Origin: Saccharina japonica
Taxonomy: Eukaryota; Sar; Phaeophyceae; Laminariales; Laminariaceae
Direction of reading: 5' to 3'
DNA: 64,000 bases
Assembly (NCBI GenBank): GCA_008828725.1
Contig: MEHQ01000708.1
Location: 246,825-310,824 of the forward strand
Shown: piece after piece, positions 1 through 12,760 of the stretch
Layout of the letters: each line of letters opens with the position of its first letter
Position numbering within the stretch: the first letter of the stretch is position 1
Translations under genes and position numbers: made by a program
Notes under the pieces: model-generated
Told to the model about the DNA's origin: nothing
Seen by the model: the letters and a program-made list of their open reading frames with translations, nothing else
Database searches by the model: none

Positions 1-379
1 TTTCTCTTCGAGTATACAAGTATATCTACCCGTGAGAGTAGGATGAGGTATCAACAATCAACGAAGAACACCGGGTGTGCTGAGCGTCGTTGGGGTTAAA
101 AAGAACGGTCTTATATATACCTGGTATATAATATGTACATGACATGCATGATCGTGATACATATGTATGATACGAGGTATGATGATGCAAACATGTGAAA
201 ACAACAAAACCACGCACACACTACACACACTTTGCTCTGTGGGCAGATATATAGATCTGTGAGCTTTTCGCCGGATGCGCGAAACTTCAAATTTCGAAAG
301 TTGCAGACTCATGAGCTCATGGGGCAATCATGGTATTTGATAATTTCGTCCATACTATGTATGATACTTCGTGTTGTCT

Positions 380-476
380 TTAACCCATTTAGAACTGGAG
401 TCCCGTTTCGGGGACAAAGCACTCTAATTCTAAGTAATTTGTCCTCAAAACGGGACTCCAGTTCTATAAGGGTTAA
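380..476. mobile_element. Fold-back element, family B copy 1 (TTAA-bounded)
   Basis: Flanked by TTAA on both sides. Arms read CCCATTTAGAACTGGAGTCC and its near complement, with a GGGGACAAA...TTTGTCC inner stem and AATTCTAAGTA centre. TTAA targets with CCC/GGG termini are typical of piggyBac-type elements. Confidence 0.65.
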
Positions 477-783
477 CACCGTTAAACGTACGATCCCTTT
501 TTGAGACAGGTACAATATCCTGTCATATGATCCACCAGGTAAGCAAGAATATTATACTCGTTGTAGCGACAACTACTACCGCTTGTAATATGTCAGGTGC
601 AGCATTTCCAACCGTCTAGTATAGGGTACGAGTAGATTCATAGATTCATAATAGCGGAGATGTTAAGAGAGGAGTAAGGAGACAGGGCTTTCATCCCTTG
701 ACCCTTGACAGACAGCAAATCTGCCCTCTGTTCGTTGCCTCGGTTTTTTTGCGTTGACTGACACCAAACTCCCGGTACTATTT

Positions 784-899
784 ACTACGGGGGAACATAA
801 TAAATAGGACCAAATATTGTTAGTGAAAAAAAGGGGAATGTCTAGTTTTTCTTGTGTACCGTGGGTCCTATTTACTGTTAATAATGGTCCCCCGTAATA
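784..899. mobile_element. Fold-back (MITE-like) element, family A copy 1
   Basis: Ends are inverted repeats built from TACGGGGGACCATAGTAAA and CTAGTAAATAGGACC; the centre carries AAATATTGTTAGT and GTACCGTAGGTCC. Noncoding, 110-140 bp in the family, no transposase. Eight copies occur in the window. Confidence 0.7.
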
Positions 900-2744
900 T
901 TCGTACCGGTAAGTCTTCAGTGTGGAAACACTAGGCCTTACACCCCTTGACAGAGCACAGCACGTTTCCCCTTGCTTGAAATGCCTCCTGACATACAGCA
1001 GTAGTTGCATAGTGGGAGCGGAGTGTGCAGTCTGTACTGTGTACTACGACTACTATTCATAATAGTTTCATGCTGCGCACGTGTCGAAAATCTGAAAATC
1101 TCGGTTTTGTATTGTAAAATTCGGGTGTATTCCCCACGTACCTCAGCAGCCCGGGCTGGTTCGCGTGGCCAACGATGCTGCAATCGTCATTTTCTTTCGA
1201 CATTTTTTTCCCCCACATGTGCAGTCTTAAAAGGTGTTGATAGTACCGGTGGTTCTCTGTAGCTCACGCTCAACTGACGTACCTATCCGCTTGCAGCAGA
1301 GATGGGCGTCAACGAGTTCGGCCCGAGAGCTCTGTCTTCGCTTTTCGTATATACAGGGGGCACCCCCCCACAGGGGGCACCCCCCCCGGCTTGACCCTCT
1401 GGGGACTCCAGAGAGAATTAATCGGCGGTAAGAATGGCGATTACAGCAAAAGCCACTGGGTGCTTGGGAGATGGCACAACTTGCTGTCCGAGTTGTAATG
1501 CAAGGAGAATTAAGTCACGGGTGCAACGTGATCCTACCTGTATCGCTAGGCGCTCACGCTGTTCGCAGACGGCTCTACTGATAACACCAGAGTTATCATT
1601 ATTTTCGCCACTATCCCGTAGCGCACCACAGGGGTTAAGAGGGGTGTGGTAGAAGCCTAAAACACCTATATATACCTTCTCTCTTGTCCACAAGTGGGAA
1701 ACTTGCAGCTTTAGTTGGCGGTTCCTGCCGATTTTGGCCTCTCTTGAACTGTAATACTCTCTCAGCGTGCCCGCTCATGAAGTCGGGGTACCCACTCTGT
1801 ACTATTAATATACTAGAAGTTTTATAGTTGTTAACTCTTAGTATGAATGGCCATGTTGTTGTTATTGTCTTCAAACTATTAATAACGCATCTATGATACC
1901 TACGTTTTCACATCTCTGTTGTCTGGATCTGTATGGCACCTGGTATGTGTCTTGAACTGATCCATGCACACTGCTCGTCGTGCGTTCACCGCCCGCTATG
2001 CAAAGCTGAGATCTTCCACGCGGTTGTACCCTCAGCTGCCAAGCCGACCCCCTCCACGCTGTTGCACTCTCTCGCTCTAACTCTTAAGCATGCACCGGTA
2101 CCGGCGCCCCATGAGAGCTGAACAGCGACCCGGTAACGAAAAACGGGTGGAACAGCACACCATCGTACATATGTATAATATGCGTCCTACTATGTTGCCG
2201 CTGTACGTAAACTACAGGTACCATTCATGTACCAGGTATATATATAACAGGTACGTGGTACCAGGTATGTGGTTTGATATCATATGTCGCGCCATATGAT
2301 ATTTCATATTATACCAAGGTACGAGTATGACCTTTCATATGGTATTATACCTATTAATAGTATATACTCTGTACCTGTTTTACGAGGTACCAGGCATCAT
2401 ATTTTTTTATCTTACGTTGTTATGTACAAAGCAGAAGTTCATTGCAATGAAATTGGTTCGATCTGTCCTTCGTACAGATGCACCTGGATTGCTAGCAGGG
2501 TAGGTTTCGCCTGTCGTATATGGCATTGCATTGTCGGCTCTGCTTACTGCACTGAGCGTAGTATCTCTGTGTCGTAGTTTTGTGACCACAGAACTGGTAT
2601 ATTTTTAGGATGAAGAATCGGCACGGACACTAGGTGTGCTGGATGTCGACGGGTAGAAAGGAAGGTTTAATGTGAAAAACACACACAGGATGTGACACGA
2701 AATTTGTACGTGTCGAAAATGAATTTTTGCCAAAGGTATTTTCG

Positions 2745-3030
2745 GTAGGGTACGTGTCAAACTATACCGGGGGTATTTACTCGGGAAATACGCTACCGAA
2801 GTAATCGGTATGGTTCGGTACGTGTCAATACCCTACCGAACACTCCGGTAAGGTTCGGTACGAACTCGATACCGGTACCCGACACTTTTGTAAGTTCGGT
2901 TCGACCTCAATACCGGTACCCGACGCTTCGGTAAGTCCGGTACGACCTCAATACCGGTACCGGACACTTCGGTATGTTCGGTATGCCCATCAAAAATACC
3001 CCGGGTACATACCGGTATACCCTACCGAGC
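2745..3030. repeat. Degenerate tandem repeat rich in CGGTA / TACCG
   Basis: About five imperfect copies of a roughly 60-bp unit containing TTCGGTACGACCTCAATACC and ACCGACACTTCGGTAAG-like segments. The words TACCGGTA and TTCGGTA recur, so the array is rich in short palindromes. No coding signal. Confidence 0.6.
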
Positions 3031-3039
3031 ACACGTTTG

Positions 3040-5460
3040 GAAAAATCAGTACGGACATTAGGTGTGCTGTCGATGCCGGTGGGTATATTATACAGAAATA
3101 GACTTGAGCGTCCGCCGGCTTTAACCGAAAAGGTATATTTTTTGTTTCAGAAGCCGGAGTTTATAAAAACCGATTTTTATTGTACGCTTGAGCCGATTTT
3201 AGGGGGACAGCTTATGTTTTACCTCCAAGGGCCAGATTCTGATATACACCTGATATCTGCTGTGGTATCTGATGAGACAGGTTTCACTCGTCCCCTGTAT
3301 ATTAACGCCTACATACGAAACGGAAACCCTTGCACAGCAGCATCACATCAGCAGTACGCATGCACACCCACCACGTCGGATAGTGTCATCCCGGCAACTG
3401 AGGAAGACTACGACGAGGATAAGGGAGTAGAGCAGGAAACTTTTTCGTGTGGGCGAGAGCCGAGTTTTTAAGAATCCGAGTCGAAAAAGCCGATTTTTTT
3501 TTTTTTTTTTTGTCACTTTGGGGGTGCTGGCGGAGGGGGGGGGGGGGGGGGTTGCCAATTTTTATAATTTCGGCAGAAAATCGAAATAGTCGATATTATT
3601 TTTCTTGGTTTCAGGCCGGAAAAAAAAAAAGTGCTTCTCAAATGGGTAGGGTCAGTCTCAGCGCCCGATTTTTTTTTGTTGAATTTCGAAAATATGTTTT
3701 TCGTTTTGCTTTTGTTTGCATATGATTGGTCAAAAAGTCAATCACCAATCAGGCGTTTTCGAGTGAAATTGAATAACACGGAATTCCACAAGAAGTATTT
3801 TGGGACGTATTTTGCCTTTGCGCTATTCAATTTGGGGAGTTTGTCCAACTCGACGTGGCATGTTCCATGAAACCGAAGCAAGCCACGCAAACTTGAGCGG
3901 TGTCGTCGACTGCTTCAGAGGCGAGGTCCATCATTCCTGAGATGCAGGGCCACCGGACCAGCACCAGCCGCAGCGCGAGGTCCGACGGTCCCTAGCTCAG
4001 AGTAGACCACCCGCGGCGCCTCAAAATTTCACAAGACCGTCGCAAACCCAGTTTTCCATCCCTCTTTGCCTCCCAAACCACACGAGCACCGACCAGGTCA
4101 CGGCTTCGCTCAGAAGCTCCATCGCTGTATCCCCGTCGCGGCTGCCCGCGTGCGGCTTCGCGGCTGCGCCAGCCACCCAATACATCCCGAGAGCGATAGC
4201 CTCTTAGCCGGTGCCGGCAGAAATAATCTTCCGCTGGCGGCGGCGCCCCAGGGAGGACGCGGGCCGTAGCTCGCCTCGGTGGTTGCTCACGGGTGTTCGT
4301 TGACCCTTGTGCGTTTTTCGATGTTTCAACACAAACCACCTTTCCTCGATAGGAACCCAAAGTTCTTTTTTTTTCATCAAATTATATTCCATTTTATTCA
4401 TTTTTATTAAATTACGAAAAAAACGTTCGTTAATACGGGCCCAGGGATTTACATAAAATGGACGGTGTCTTGCTTGTATATTATAAAAAATAGAAACAAG
4501 GGTGCGATCGAGGATTTCGTCGAAATCTTTGCAAGCGGTGTGTGATGTATAATAACCATTTGCGACTTAAACAAAGGGGATTTTTTCTTCGAAAATTGTG
4601 ACAATTATAGCGTCGGCCGGTCGCCGTGGTGGTCTAGTGGTTACCCCCCGAATGCTACTATTAAAAGTGTAGAGTTACGACTAGTAGTAAGGAGAAAGAA
4701 GAGAAGGGCGAAGATGATAAATGGGGAAAAAAAATCGAAGCAGCCTGGGGTGCTGGGTTGTTGGGTGTTACCGATAATCGTGGATAGAGGGAGAACCCGA
4801 ACTTCAGCGCAAGGAGTTGCACGACACCCGCGCTGCATGATACTGCTTGTACGGCGCACTCAAACCTACCAGGTACGGGCTACGAATATGACACACTACG
4901 AGTGGTATGCCGTAAAGAGGAAAGAGCGTTGAGGTCGCACACAAGCGAGATAGTTTTTTTCAGCGCTCCATCTATTTTTCCAGAAAAACGGGGAAGGTTG
5001 CCAAATACCGAACAAGGTATTACAGGTGTTTTCGGGAGATATCTGGTCGAGAGCCTTCCGAATATATATATGCTCGAATATATATATATATATTGCTCGA
5101 CGTTATTAATGTGGCAAGCACCCTTTTTTGTGGCTGTCGAGAAAGCGAGCGCTGAAAGACGATCACACCCCTCTGTGCGAACTCAACGAACGCTCTTGAC
5201 GGGTAGGCGATACCTGGTAGATACATAGCCAATAAAGTTACATGGCTGTAGAGGGACCATGCACCATGATATGATATGAGAGGACGGTAGATCAGACCCC
5301 ACTTACGAGTACTTGTCTCCTGTTTGTTTTTTGTGGTTTGTTTTTTGTGGCTATGGATGAGTCCCTCCCTCCCAACAGGGTTATTACGTACTAGTGTGTT
5401 GAGGGCCTCTTCGGTAAACAAAAAACAAAACAAAAAACTGCTGTATTAATGGGGAAGTGC
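3040..5460. other. No gene recognised
   Basis: Homopolymer-rich sequence (poly-T near 3486, poly-G near 3535) followed by a GC-rich stretch (3880-4300) whose open frames on both strands look compositional. A partial family C element lies at 4480-4552 and a SINE-like element at 4622-4735. GC rises at 3880-4280, so an unrecognised exon there is not excluded. Confidence 0.4.
4622..4735 (+). repeat. SINE-like element with tRNA-like head
   Basis: GTGGTGGTCTAGTGGTTA matches the D-arm/A-box region of tRNA-Glu or tRNA-Asp type genes. About 40 bases on, GAGTTACGACT sits where a B box would be. A purine-rich body and a GATAAATGGGGAAAAAA tail follow. The body and tail recur elsewhere in the window on both strands, so this is a retroposon family and not a working tRNA. 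Confidence 0.55.
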
Positions 5461-5464
5461 AGAA

Positions 5465-5720
5465 AAAAATGTATTTCGTTTTCGTTTACAGTTGCAATAT
5501 GATATATACCTGTTATACGAAGTATACCGTTTCTGGATATATTTGCGACCTTTCGTGACTGAACATTGTTTTTTTTGTTCGTTTTTTTTTTACAGTTGCA
5601 ATACTGGTTCTGGTATCATGTATGTATAATTGCAACCTTTTCACTACTTGAAAAATGTGTGTTTCGTTTTTTTTTACAGTTGCAATATTATTTCTGGTAT
5701 GAATGCGACCCCTACCGAAA
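5465..5720 (+). repeat. Three direct copies of a ~100-bp unit
   Basis: Each copy contains a T-rich run, TTTACAGTTGCAATA, a TCTGGTAT segment and GCGACC or GCAACC. The three copies start near 5478, 5575 and 5665. Every copy carries a polypyrimidine-CAG string that looks like a splice acceptor. Confidence 0.6.
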
Positions 5721-5991
5721 ACGACATTTCCCCAGTGTTTATGCTCAAAGTGTCGCCCTAACGACAGCGTAATAGAGCGTAGATAATAGTTTTGCGGCAG
5801 GCGCTGGATCGGTCCGATGCCTCTTTCATCACGAAAAATACACCTTACTCCAAAACAACTCCTCTTATGAGGCCATATCTTACGCAAGGTTTTTGAGAGC
5901 CGAAAATGAACGTTTTCGGGTTGCAAAACCAATTATCAACCTTACGGACCCGAAACTGGTGATTTTTCCGGCTACTTTTTTCGGATATCAG

Positions 5992-6136
5992 TTGCGGGAC
6001 AGCATCCAACCGGTGTAAATGGGGCTCCATTTTCGGTCAACACCGCGACCGAATCTAGCGGTTCGATTTTGCTTCGTCGCGGGTTTCCACCCGTCGTGGG
6101 AGGCCAACAGGCGTTGAAATGCACCGAGAACAGCAG
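5992..6136 (+). CDS. Candidate isolated exon, unknown product
   Basis: Between TATCAG (after a T-rich tract) and donor GTGAGT an open segment reads VAGQHPTGVNGAPFSVNTAT, ESSGSILLRRGFPPVVGGQQ and ALKCTENS. Its composition is protein-like and the donor is near consensus. I recognise no domain and find no partner exon with matching phase nearby. It may be a relic or a chance open frame. Confidence 0.25.
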
Positions 6137-6975
6137 GTGAGTCGTACAAGCCGCACTGTCTGCCAAGCAAGCAACAGGTGTACCACTGCTTGCTGTGCCA
6201 CGCTGCGTACCCTGTCGCGCGTTCCTCGGGCATAACCACGAGCTGATGGGGTTGTCGGGTTGTGATGGGCGTCGGCCGCGAGAGCCTTCCCACTCTCCTT
6301 GGCAGTTGCTTTTTTTTTCTCTTTTTTTTTATCCTCCGGCGGATGGGTAAAAATAAAGCTTACGCCCTCCATCCACACTCGCGACTGCGGCGTTTTCCGA
6401 GCGCAACCACAACTTGTCATTTCGAGAAGGAGGGCACGCGATTTCTGGGAGAAGTGTTGTTGATGACCGAGGGACACAGCGAGGAGGAACATCTAATTTC
6501 TTACGGCACTCCTCCTAGCGTGAAGGGTGCATGTCTTGTTTGACGGTACTGTAGTACCCGACCACAGCCGGGTACAACGCTCCCGCGCTGCGTGCTCCGG
6601 TGCGACGAACACCTCGACCACCCATTCCAGGGTGGAGACGGAATACCTCGGAGGCGCTTTCGCGTACGACTGTAGACGAGTACCACCGTCTTCCTCGTGC
6701 TGCTGTTGTTTATATTTTTTGTCACAACTTTGCTGCCCGAAAACAACCTACTGGTAAATAATATGGGTCATGATAAGGTTGTGATATGAAACATTTCACG
6801 TCTGGTCTTGAGGCTCGATTTTTTATTTTATTTTTTTGCGGTTTTCTTGAACCTTCCGTGAGATATTACCTTGTATATGTTACCTCTGCTACCCTTGGCT
6901 GATGTTGAAAAATGGAAGTTCCTAAGCCTGTTGGTACTGTTTTTACTCAGGTTTCGTCGACAACGCCGAGCACGA

Positions 6976-7107
6976 TTACGGGGGGGGGCATAGTAGATAG
7001 AACCTACGGTAAACACAAAAACCTATATATTCCCCTATTTTTACTACAACAGCAGTAACAATATTTGGTCCTGTTTACAGTAGTGTTTACTATAGTCCCC
7101 CGTAATA
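6976..7107. mobile_element. Family A fold-back element, copy 2 (opposite orientation)
   Basis: Same inverted ends as copy 1 but with the centre reversed (CTATTTTTACTA then ATATTTGGTCCTGTTTAC). Ends ATTACGGGGG and CCCCCGTAAT remain legible. Confidence 0.7.
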
Positions 7108-7844
7108 GTTGGTAGGCGAACCCAACTACTAACATGTAATGCCTGTACGTAGTTGGACCGTTCGTAGTGTCCTCTGCAGACAGAGCAGAGAGCAGATGCC
7201 AAACAGGAGCTCCGGAAATACCAAATGTCTTGCTGGTGAGCACTCTCGTTTCATTATGCAAACACAGCAATGGGTGCCTTTCCTTGCAGGCCCAAGGGCC
7301 CCAACACCTCCTAGAGGCCATACGAACGGAACAGGGTATACTTTCTCGAGCGATTTTCCGAGTTTTAGTAATGGAGTTGGGGGGGGGCGTTTTCGGTAAG
7401 GAGGCATGCAATGTATTTATTTTCCCAGAAATGGTACGTATTGCTGCTGTAAACCAAATGGAGTTTATTTTTTTCAACAACTATTTTTTTTTCAAAAGAC
7501 AGGAAGAGTACTTTTTGTTTCTTGGCCGAAGGGTAAGAACCGCATCCCCTTTACACGGGAGCACAATGCTTTACATTGGTGTCGATCATGCTTCGCAGTA
7601 CATTAGTAGTGGTCCCTATATAGTGCCGGTATGGTATCCGCCAGCCAACAATACCGGCACTGTAGCGGCAACCGGCACTAATTACTCCGCACACTATATA
7701 TATGCCACACTTGGTTAACCCCATGTGTGCCAAGCGATTTCACCGCACTATACAGGGCAGCCGGCACTATATAGGGACCACTACCTACACTAAAAGGGTT
7801 CATGTGAAGACAAACACCAATCAACGCTCCCGGTGGTCCAGCTA

Positions 7845-7956
7845 TTGCGGGGGGGTATAGTAAATAGGACAAAATATTGTTGGTAAAAATAGGTAAATAT
7901 AACCAGGTTTTTGGGTGTATCGCAGGTCCTATTTACTATGGTCCTTGCCCGTAAAT
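7845..7956. mobile_element. Family A fold-back element, copy 3
   Basis: GCGGGGGGGTATAGTAAATA start, GTCCTATTTACTATGGTCC end. The centre is the same as copy 1 with TTTTTGGGTGTATCG. Confidence 0.7.
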
Positions 7957-8262
7957 AGTGGCTAAACCCCACACCTACCTACCTACCTACCTATGATACC
8001 AGGTGTATATACTCTAAGGTCAGATTTCGTGGCGTTGGAATCCACCAAAAATGAGGGCGTTTTCTTGAGCTAAAATTGGATGCAGAAAGCGCCCTACTAT
8101 TAATATCACGTATATAGTAGCGTGTGTACTACGTACGCACTATCCGGCGCGAGCCGACGAGGGAACGAAACACTGATCTCTTCTCGCGATAATAAAGATG
8201 GAGGCGGCCACCGCTGTAGTGGGGAGGGGGGGGGGGGGGGGCCCCCTTTTTTTTTTTTTTTT

Positions 8263-8490
8263 TTTGTTTGTACTCATGTTGTGCACGGCCGTAGTCATAT
8301 GACCATAGACCCTCGCATCCCTACAATGCCGGGACGGAGCGCGTTGGGTTTTCACCAACCAGGCAGACATTGATTGCACCAAGCGCGAAACGCCGTGAGG
8401 TATTGGGCGAGTCGCATGGAGGGTGAGCTGCATCCTGCTAAGAACCGCCTCTGAGGCGGACTTGCATATGGACGACAGCTTCAATGAGTT
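8263..8490. repeat. Dispersed repeat family H, copy 1
   Basis: Contains ACCATAGACCCTCGCATCCC, ACAATGCCGGGACGGAGC, CACCAACCAGGCAGACATTG and GCGAGTCGCATGGAGGGTGA, ending ATATGGACGACAGC. Further copies at about 8795-8995, 17310-17560, 19315-19530 and shorter pieces at 10795-10900, 26310-26376 and 62750-62830, on both strands. No coding signal and no terminal inverted repeat. Confidence 0.65.
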
Positions 8491-8794
8491 AATTTAATTT
8501 CTGGTGTGGCCACTTCCGGAGACAGCAATGGGTTTTACTATGTAACTGCCTCGCGGACGCCTTACCATATTAACACTACGTGATACGACCATTCCCCTTG
8601 TGCGGAACAAAGGTTCTCCACCCCGCACAAATGATCTACTCGACCGCCAGCTTTGGTGACCGCCAAAAAAAAAAATAACAAAAAAAAACGGCACCCTGGT
8701 TGTCTAGCTCACGCAGCGAGTGGCGTGTTTTACAGCGCGTTGCCAACCGACGCCAACCCAACCTATCAAGTATATCATATATTCATTAGGGGGG

Positions 8795-8995
8795 GGGGTG
8801 TACTTCATTTTCATGCATGGCCGTACGACAGTCGTATGACCATAGACCCTCGCATCCCTACAATGCCGGGACGGAGCAATGTCGGGTTTTCACCGACCAG
8901 GCAGATATTGCTACGTAGCACCAAGTGCGAAGCGAAACGTGAGGTGTTGGGCGAGTCGCATGAAGGGTGAGAAACCGCCTGCGACGATGTTGACC
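8795..8995. repeat. Dispersed repeat family H, copy 2
   Basis: Same core as copy 1, running into a SINE-like body at about 8980. Two copies of the family within 600 bp. Confidence 0.6.
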
Positions 8996-9265
8996 CCAGA
9001 TCTGAGTTTCGACAGGGAGGGGAGCTGGAGAAAGAGGGCAAAAGACAATATAGATGCCCAGGGGGAAATATCTATGGAAAGAAGTGTTCGTATGTTCACA
9101 TATACCAGGTATTGCTGTACAAGGGTTACGCAGGTCCCGTCGTGTTTTCCTGCGCATAGAAAGGTTGGTCGGAGTCGCCATGGTTCGGGCCCTGGGCTCG
9201 GGAGGGAATGGTGTCCGCGTAGATGGCGACTCACGCCTCACACGCCAAAAGCACTCGGGAGCATT

Positions 9266-9490
9266 TCTTTCTTTTTTCTTCCCTTTTTGTTATCTTCGCC
9301 CTTCTTTTTTCTCTCTCTATCTCCCTCCTAAATAGTCGTGACTCAGATCCGGGGGCAACACAGCAGGCTCTCTCTCCCCCCCCCCTCCCCGCTACCGTAC
9401 GGTTCGTGCCATGCCTTTTTGTATTTTGCGTCGCGAGGAGACTTCAGCTTCAGCCCCCTTCTCCCCTCGCCGACCCCGCGTCGAATTTGA
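9266..9490 (-). repeat. SINE-like body and tail (copy on minus strand)
   Basis: Complement reads AAGTCTTCTCGCGAC-type body, CCCCGGATCTGAGT and GGGCGAAGATAA tail with A-rich end. The same unit recurs at 13000-13175, 18688-18818, 39050-39245 and 52262-52444 (minus) and 4622-4735, 17690-17865 and 20075-20185 (plus). Confidence 0.6.
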
Positions 9491-11185
9491 CCCGCCCTGG
9501 TCCGCACATCTCACCCTCGTTTTTGCCTGCTCGTAACTCGCCCCTCCGGTACTGCAAGCTACTGGGTCTCATCACTCGATTCCATCATCTCAAGAGGTTC
9601 CCCCCCCCCGAAACACATTTTCTTCTCTAGCCGCTCCGAGCTCCTGTTGATAGTAGCCTCCAACTTCCCACCCTCCCCGAACTTGGCGCGTTTCAAAATT
9701 CGTCGTCCGTCCACCCCATCAATCCTGCGGTTTGTTCTGTCTTAACCCCTTGAGAACTGCAACCGTTTTTTTTTTTTACGCACTACTTGGAATTAGTGTG
9801 GGAGATTTTTTTTTCAATAGCAAAAATATAAACCTGGTACGTACGAAGTATTTATATGCTTCGAAGCGGTTCGAAGTGTAAATATATACGATGTATACGA
9901 AGTATGTCAACGAAGTATATATATGTATTATCCCCGTGAATCGACCCACCCCTCCGGACGGTGTTATTTCCCTCCCCCCCCCCCGTTCAGGGAGATGGCG
10001 TTCAGCCGTTCTACGTATCAGATAAAAATGATTTTTTGTATGGTTTACCGCCTATCACATAATAACGCAGCTGATTATTTGGTAAGGGTACGAGTACGAG
10101 TACCGGTATTTTGCTACCCTCGGCATTTTCGTTATTTTTTTTCCAGGTGGTTGTTTTTTTCTGTCCGTCCGCCCACGCACGGAATCTTTTTTTTTTTGGC
10201 TTGTTTCTTTTAACCTGCAGTACGTATATGCTGACGGTAGTCGCCCGCCATCTCGACGTTCTCCTCATCTCCGGCCGGTCTTTTGTCGAGACGGCGACGC
10301 CTCGTCGCAGTTTTGCCAATATGAACCTCCGGCGTTGCTTGACCCGGCGCGGCTCTTCCGCTTCCAACCCGATGCAGGGGGAGGGGGAGGGAGAGGGGGC
10401 GGGGGGGGGCAATAGTCTTTTCGGCAGTGAGTTCTGACGTAATATTTTGTCACACAGCTATATGATACAGTATGATATACAAAAATGTACAGCCAGTATA
10501 TAGCAGTGACAGCAAGCAGTTTTTCCTCGAATCCTGGGACTACTCCCGGCCTCACAAAGCCCCCCCCCCTACTCCCGGCCTCTACGTGCGTAGCACTCCC
10601 GACTTCGCCTATCCGAATAGGTTTTGGGCTGGAACCGTCGCACACCCTGCTCTGCCTGGCACACACGCCTCCGAAACCTCCAGCTCGCATCGGCACTCGA
10701 CAACAAGCAGAGAGAGGCCACGCCAGCTTCACCAGCCGGCGCCGCCTGACCGAGGTGTCTCGGGGGCTCTGGTTGGCCGACCCCCGCCCCGCCCCCCAGT
10801 AGGCCGCTCCGCCCCTGCATTGCATTGGAGGAATGCGAGGGTCTGTGGTGATACGACTACGGCCATCCATGCATGCATCCATGCCATGAGTACACCCCCA
10901 CCCACCCACCCACCCACCCAGTAGGTCGGGCTCCTGGTCGGCGCAGACACATGCGCGCCCCGAGAATTCCTCTGGCCCGCTTTGCTTCCCCTGGTCAATG
11001 CCGAATATTAATTTTCAACCTTTCTCTCTAAGTGGCCCCAGTATCCGAGAGAGAAACAAGACATATACCGACGTATGATACATATAATATGTGTGTTCTT
11101 TGCAGCGGCCTCCGAAGCCGTCGGACCTTACTTGCCCTTGCACCCCAACACGTGACAGTGACCGCCGCAGCAGCCATAATTTGCG

Positions 11186-11224
<39 letters not shown>

Positions 11225-11238
11225 NNNNNNNNNNNNNN
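11225..11238. other. Assembly gap (14 N) in a poly-C tract
   Basis: A run of more than 30 C precedes the Ns. The homopolymer length and the gap size are unreliable. Confidence 0.95.
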
Positions 11239-12329
11239 CCCCACACCGGCGCAGGGCCCCGCCCGGCCAGCCTAAGTTGGCGCCCCCCCCCCCCCTCCCT
11301 CCTCATCCGATGCCGACTCTATCGCGGATATATATATAGTTCGTATATATATTCTGTACGCTTTTCTGACGCAGTTGGATTTTTGTCTGCGTTATGAGAG
11401 TAAATATACTTGCTGTTAACGTAGCCCAGACCAGTCAGCGTCCAAGCGCAAGATATATTTTTTTCCCATTTCCGATGCTGCTTTTCTTTTTCTTTTTGCA
11501 TTTTTTCTTTTTTTTGTTGGCAGGTGTTGTTATGTGGTTTTGTTTTCAACAGACCAACTGGCCGACCAACCGTGTGCGTTTCGTGCGTATTCTCTTGTGT
11601 GCTTCCTGCTGCCTACCTATCTTGCGCCGCTTTTTTGTACAGCGTCGTTCGTCCCGACGCCGATCGCGTCCTATATATATATGTATACACGTCCCTCCCG
11701 TGCCTGCCTGCAAATAGAGTATATATATACCTTCTGATGTCTGTTCGCTTTCTCTTTCGGCTCGTAAAGCAGCTATTCATATATAGCTGTCGAAGAACCA
11801 TGCTCTAGAGTAGACGTGAAGCAGTATATAACACACCGTGTCTTGTTTCTCCACGTAGGACATGCGGATAACAGATTTCCCACTGCAGTAGCACCCGCAG
11901 CAGCAGTAGCTTCCACCACCACCACCACCACCACCACCACCACCAGCAGTAGGAGCAGCGCGTGAAAGCCCACAACCTTGCTGAAGGCTTGGACCCCGCC
12001 TCGCGGAACCTACTGGTGTAGGTGTTTTTTGTCGGGCCGGTTTTGCGTTTTTTTTTTTTTTTTTTTTTTGACGGCCCGATGGGTATATATCATAGCGTAA
12101 GTGTGGTGGTGGTGCCCGAATTGTTGCGATGGTGCCGGCTGGTGGTGGGTGTCGCGTTGTCCCGGAGTAGCCCTGTGGGGAACCCATTGTAAGAGATGGC
12201 GAGCAAAGCGATAGATAAAAAAAAATATGTTTTCAACCTTCCTACGTACGTACGTACGTACGAGCACAGCGTGAGCGCTCAGCAGTGCGGGTGTATAGAT
12301 CACGCGCTGCGCACGTGCCGATGTAAGTA

Positions 12330-12570
12330 TGTATATATCACATTCAGCTTGCCAAGATGAGTTTCGAGGACATCCTCGATCTCACAGCTGTTTTTTAATT
12401 TTATAAATATATGACCCCTTGCATTGTAATTCGGACACCAATACGTGAATATATATTTATAAAAAATGCAAAATAAAATAAAACAGCTACGATGAGATCG
12501 GGGAGGATTTTGCCGAAAACTCATCTCTGCAAGCTTGAGTGTGATGTATACTTCGATCTGTATAGTATCA
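12330..12570. mobile_element. Fold-back element, family C copy 1 (two long arms)
   Basis: Left arm ATGAGTTTCGAGGACATCCT then CGATCTCACAGCTG and right arm CAGCTACGATGAGATCGGGG then AGGATTTTGCCGAAAACTCA are inverted copies around an AT-rich centre. Outer parts repeat TTCAGCTTGC and GCAAGCTTGAGTGTGAT. Confidence 0.65.
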
Positions 12571-12760
12571 CCTCCCAGTCATGCAGTGCTTGGTGACCGT
12601 TGATGTACGCACGCAGTCGTCGTCGCTTTTGATACCGCCATTTTTCCCACCCTCTGAAGTCCCCCCAAGCAAGGGTAAGGCTCTGGCTGCAGCTTTTGCC
12701 CCCCCCCGACACACAAGGAACACCGCTCGCTCTGGGCGGTGCCCGTGACCTATTGGACTA

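Larger units (their letters stand above)
1..2700. other. No gene seen; AT-rich spacer with two fold-back elements
   Basis: The short open frames on both strands lack splice context and protein-like composition. The stretch contains one copy each of fold-back families A (784-899) and B (380-476). It has many copies of the word ACCAGGTA or its complement and ATATATAC-type runs, plus a dispersed motif with GTGTGCTG near 70 and 2630. Confidence 0.6.

Noticed and set aside
4622-4700. tRNA-Glu/Asp-like gene
   Set aside because: Only the D-arm/A-box stretch fits. The anticodon arm and acceptor stem do not pair, and the sequence continues into a dispersed SINE body and A-rich tail.
8879-9331. Overlapping open frames of up to 150 codons
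   Set aside because: They run through family H and SINE-like repeats and a T/C-rich tail; the same sequence recurs elsewhere without an open frame.
10265-10924. Long open frames on both strands (up to 214 codons)
   Set aside because: Pro/Gly-rich translations of poly-C and poly-G tracts near a gap, including a family H fragment; no splice-phase partner.
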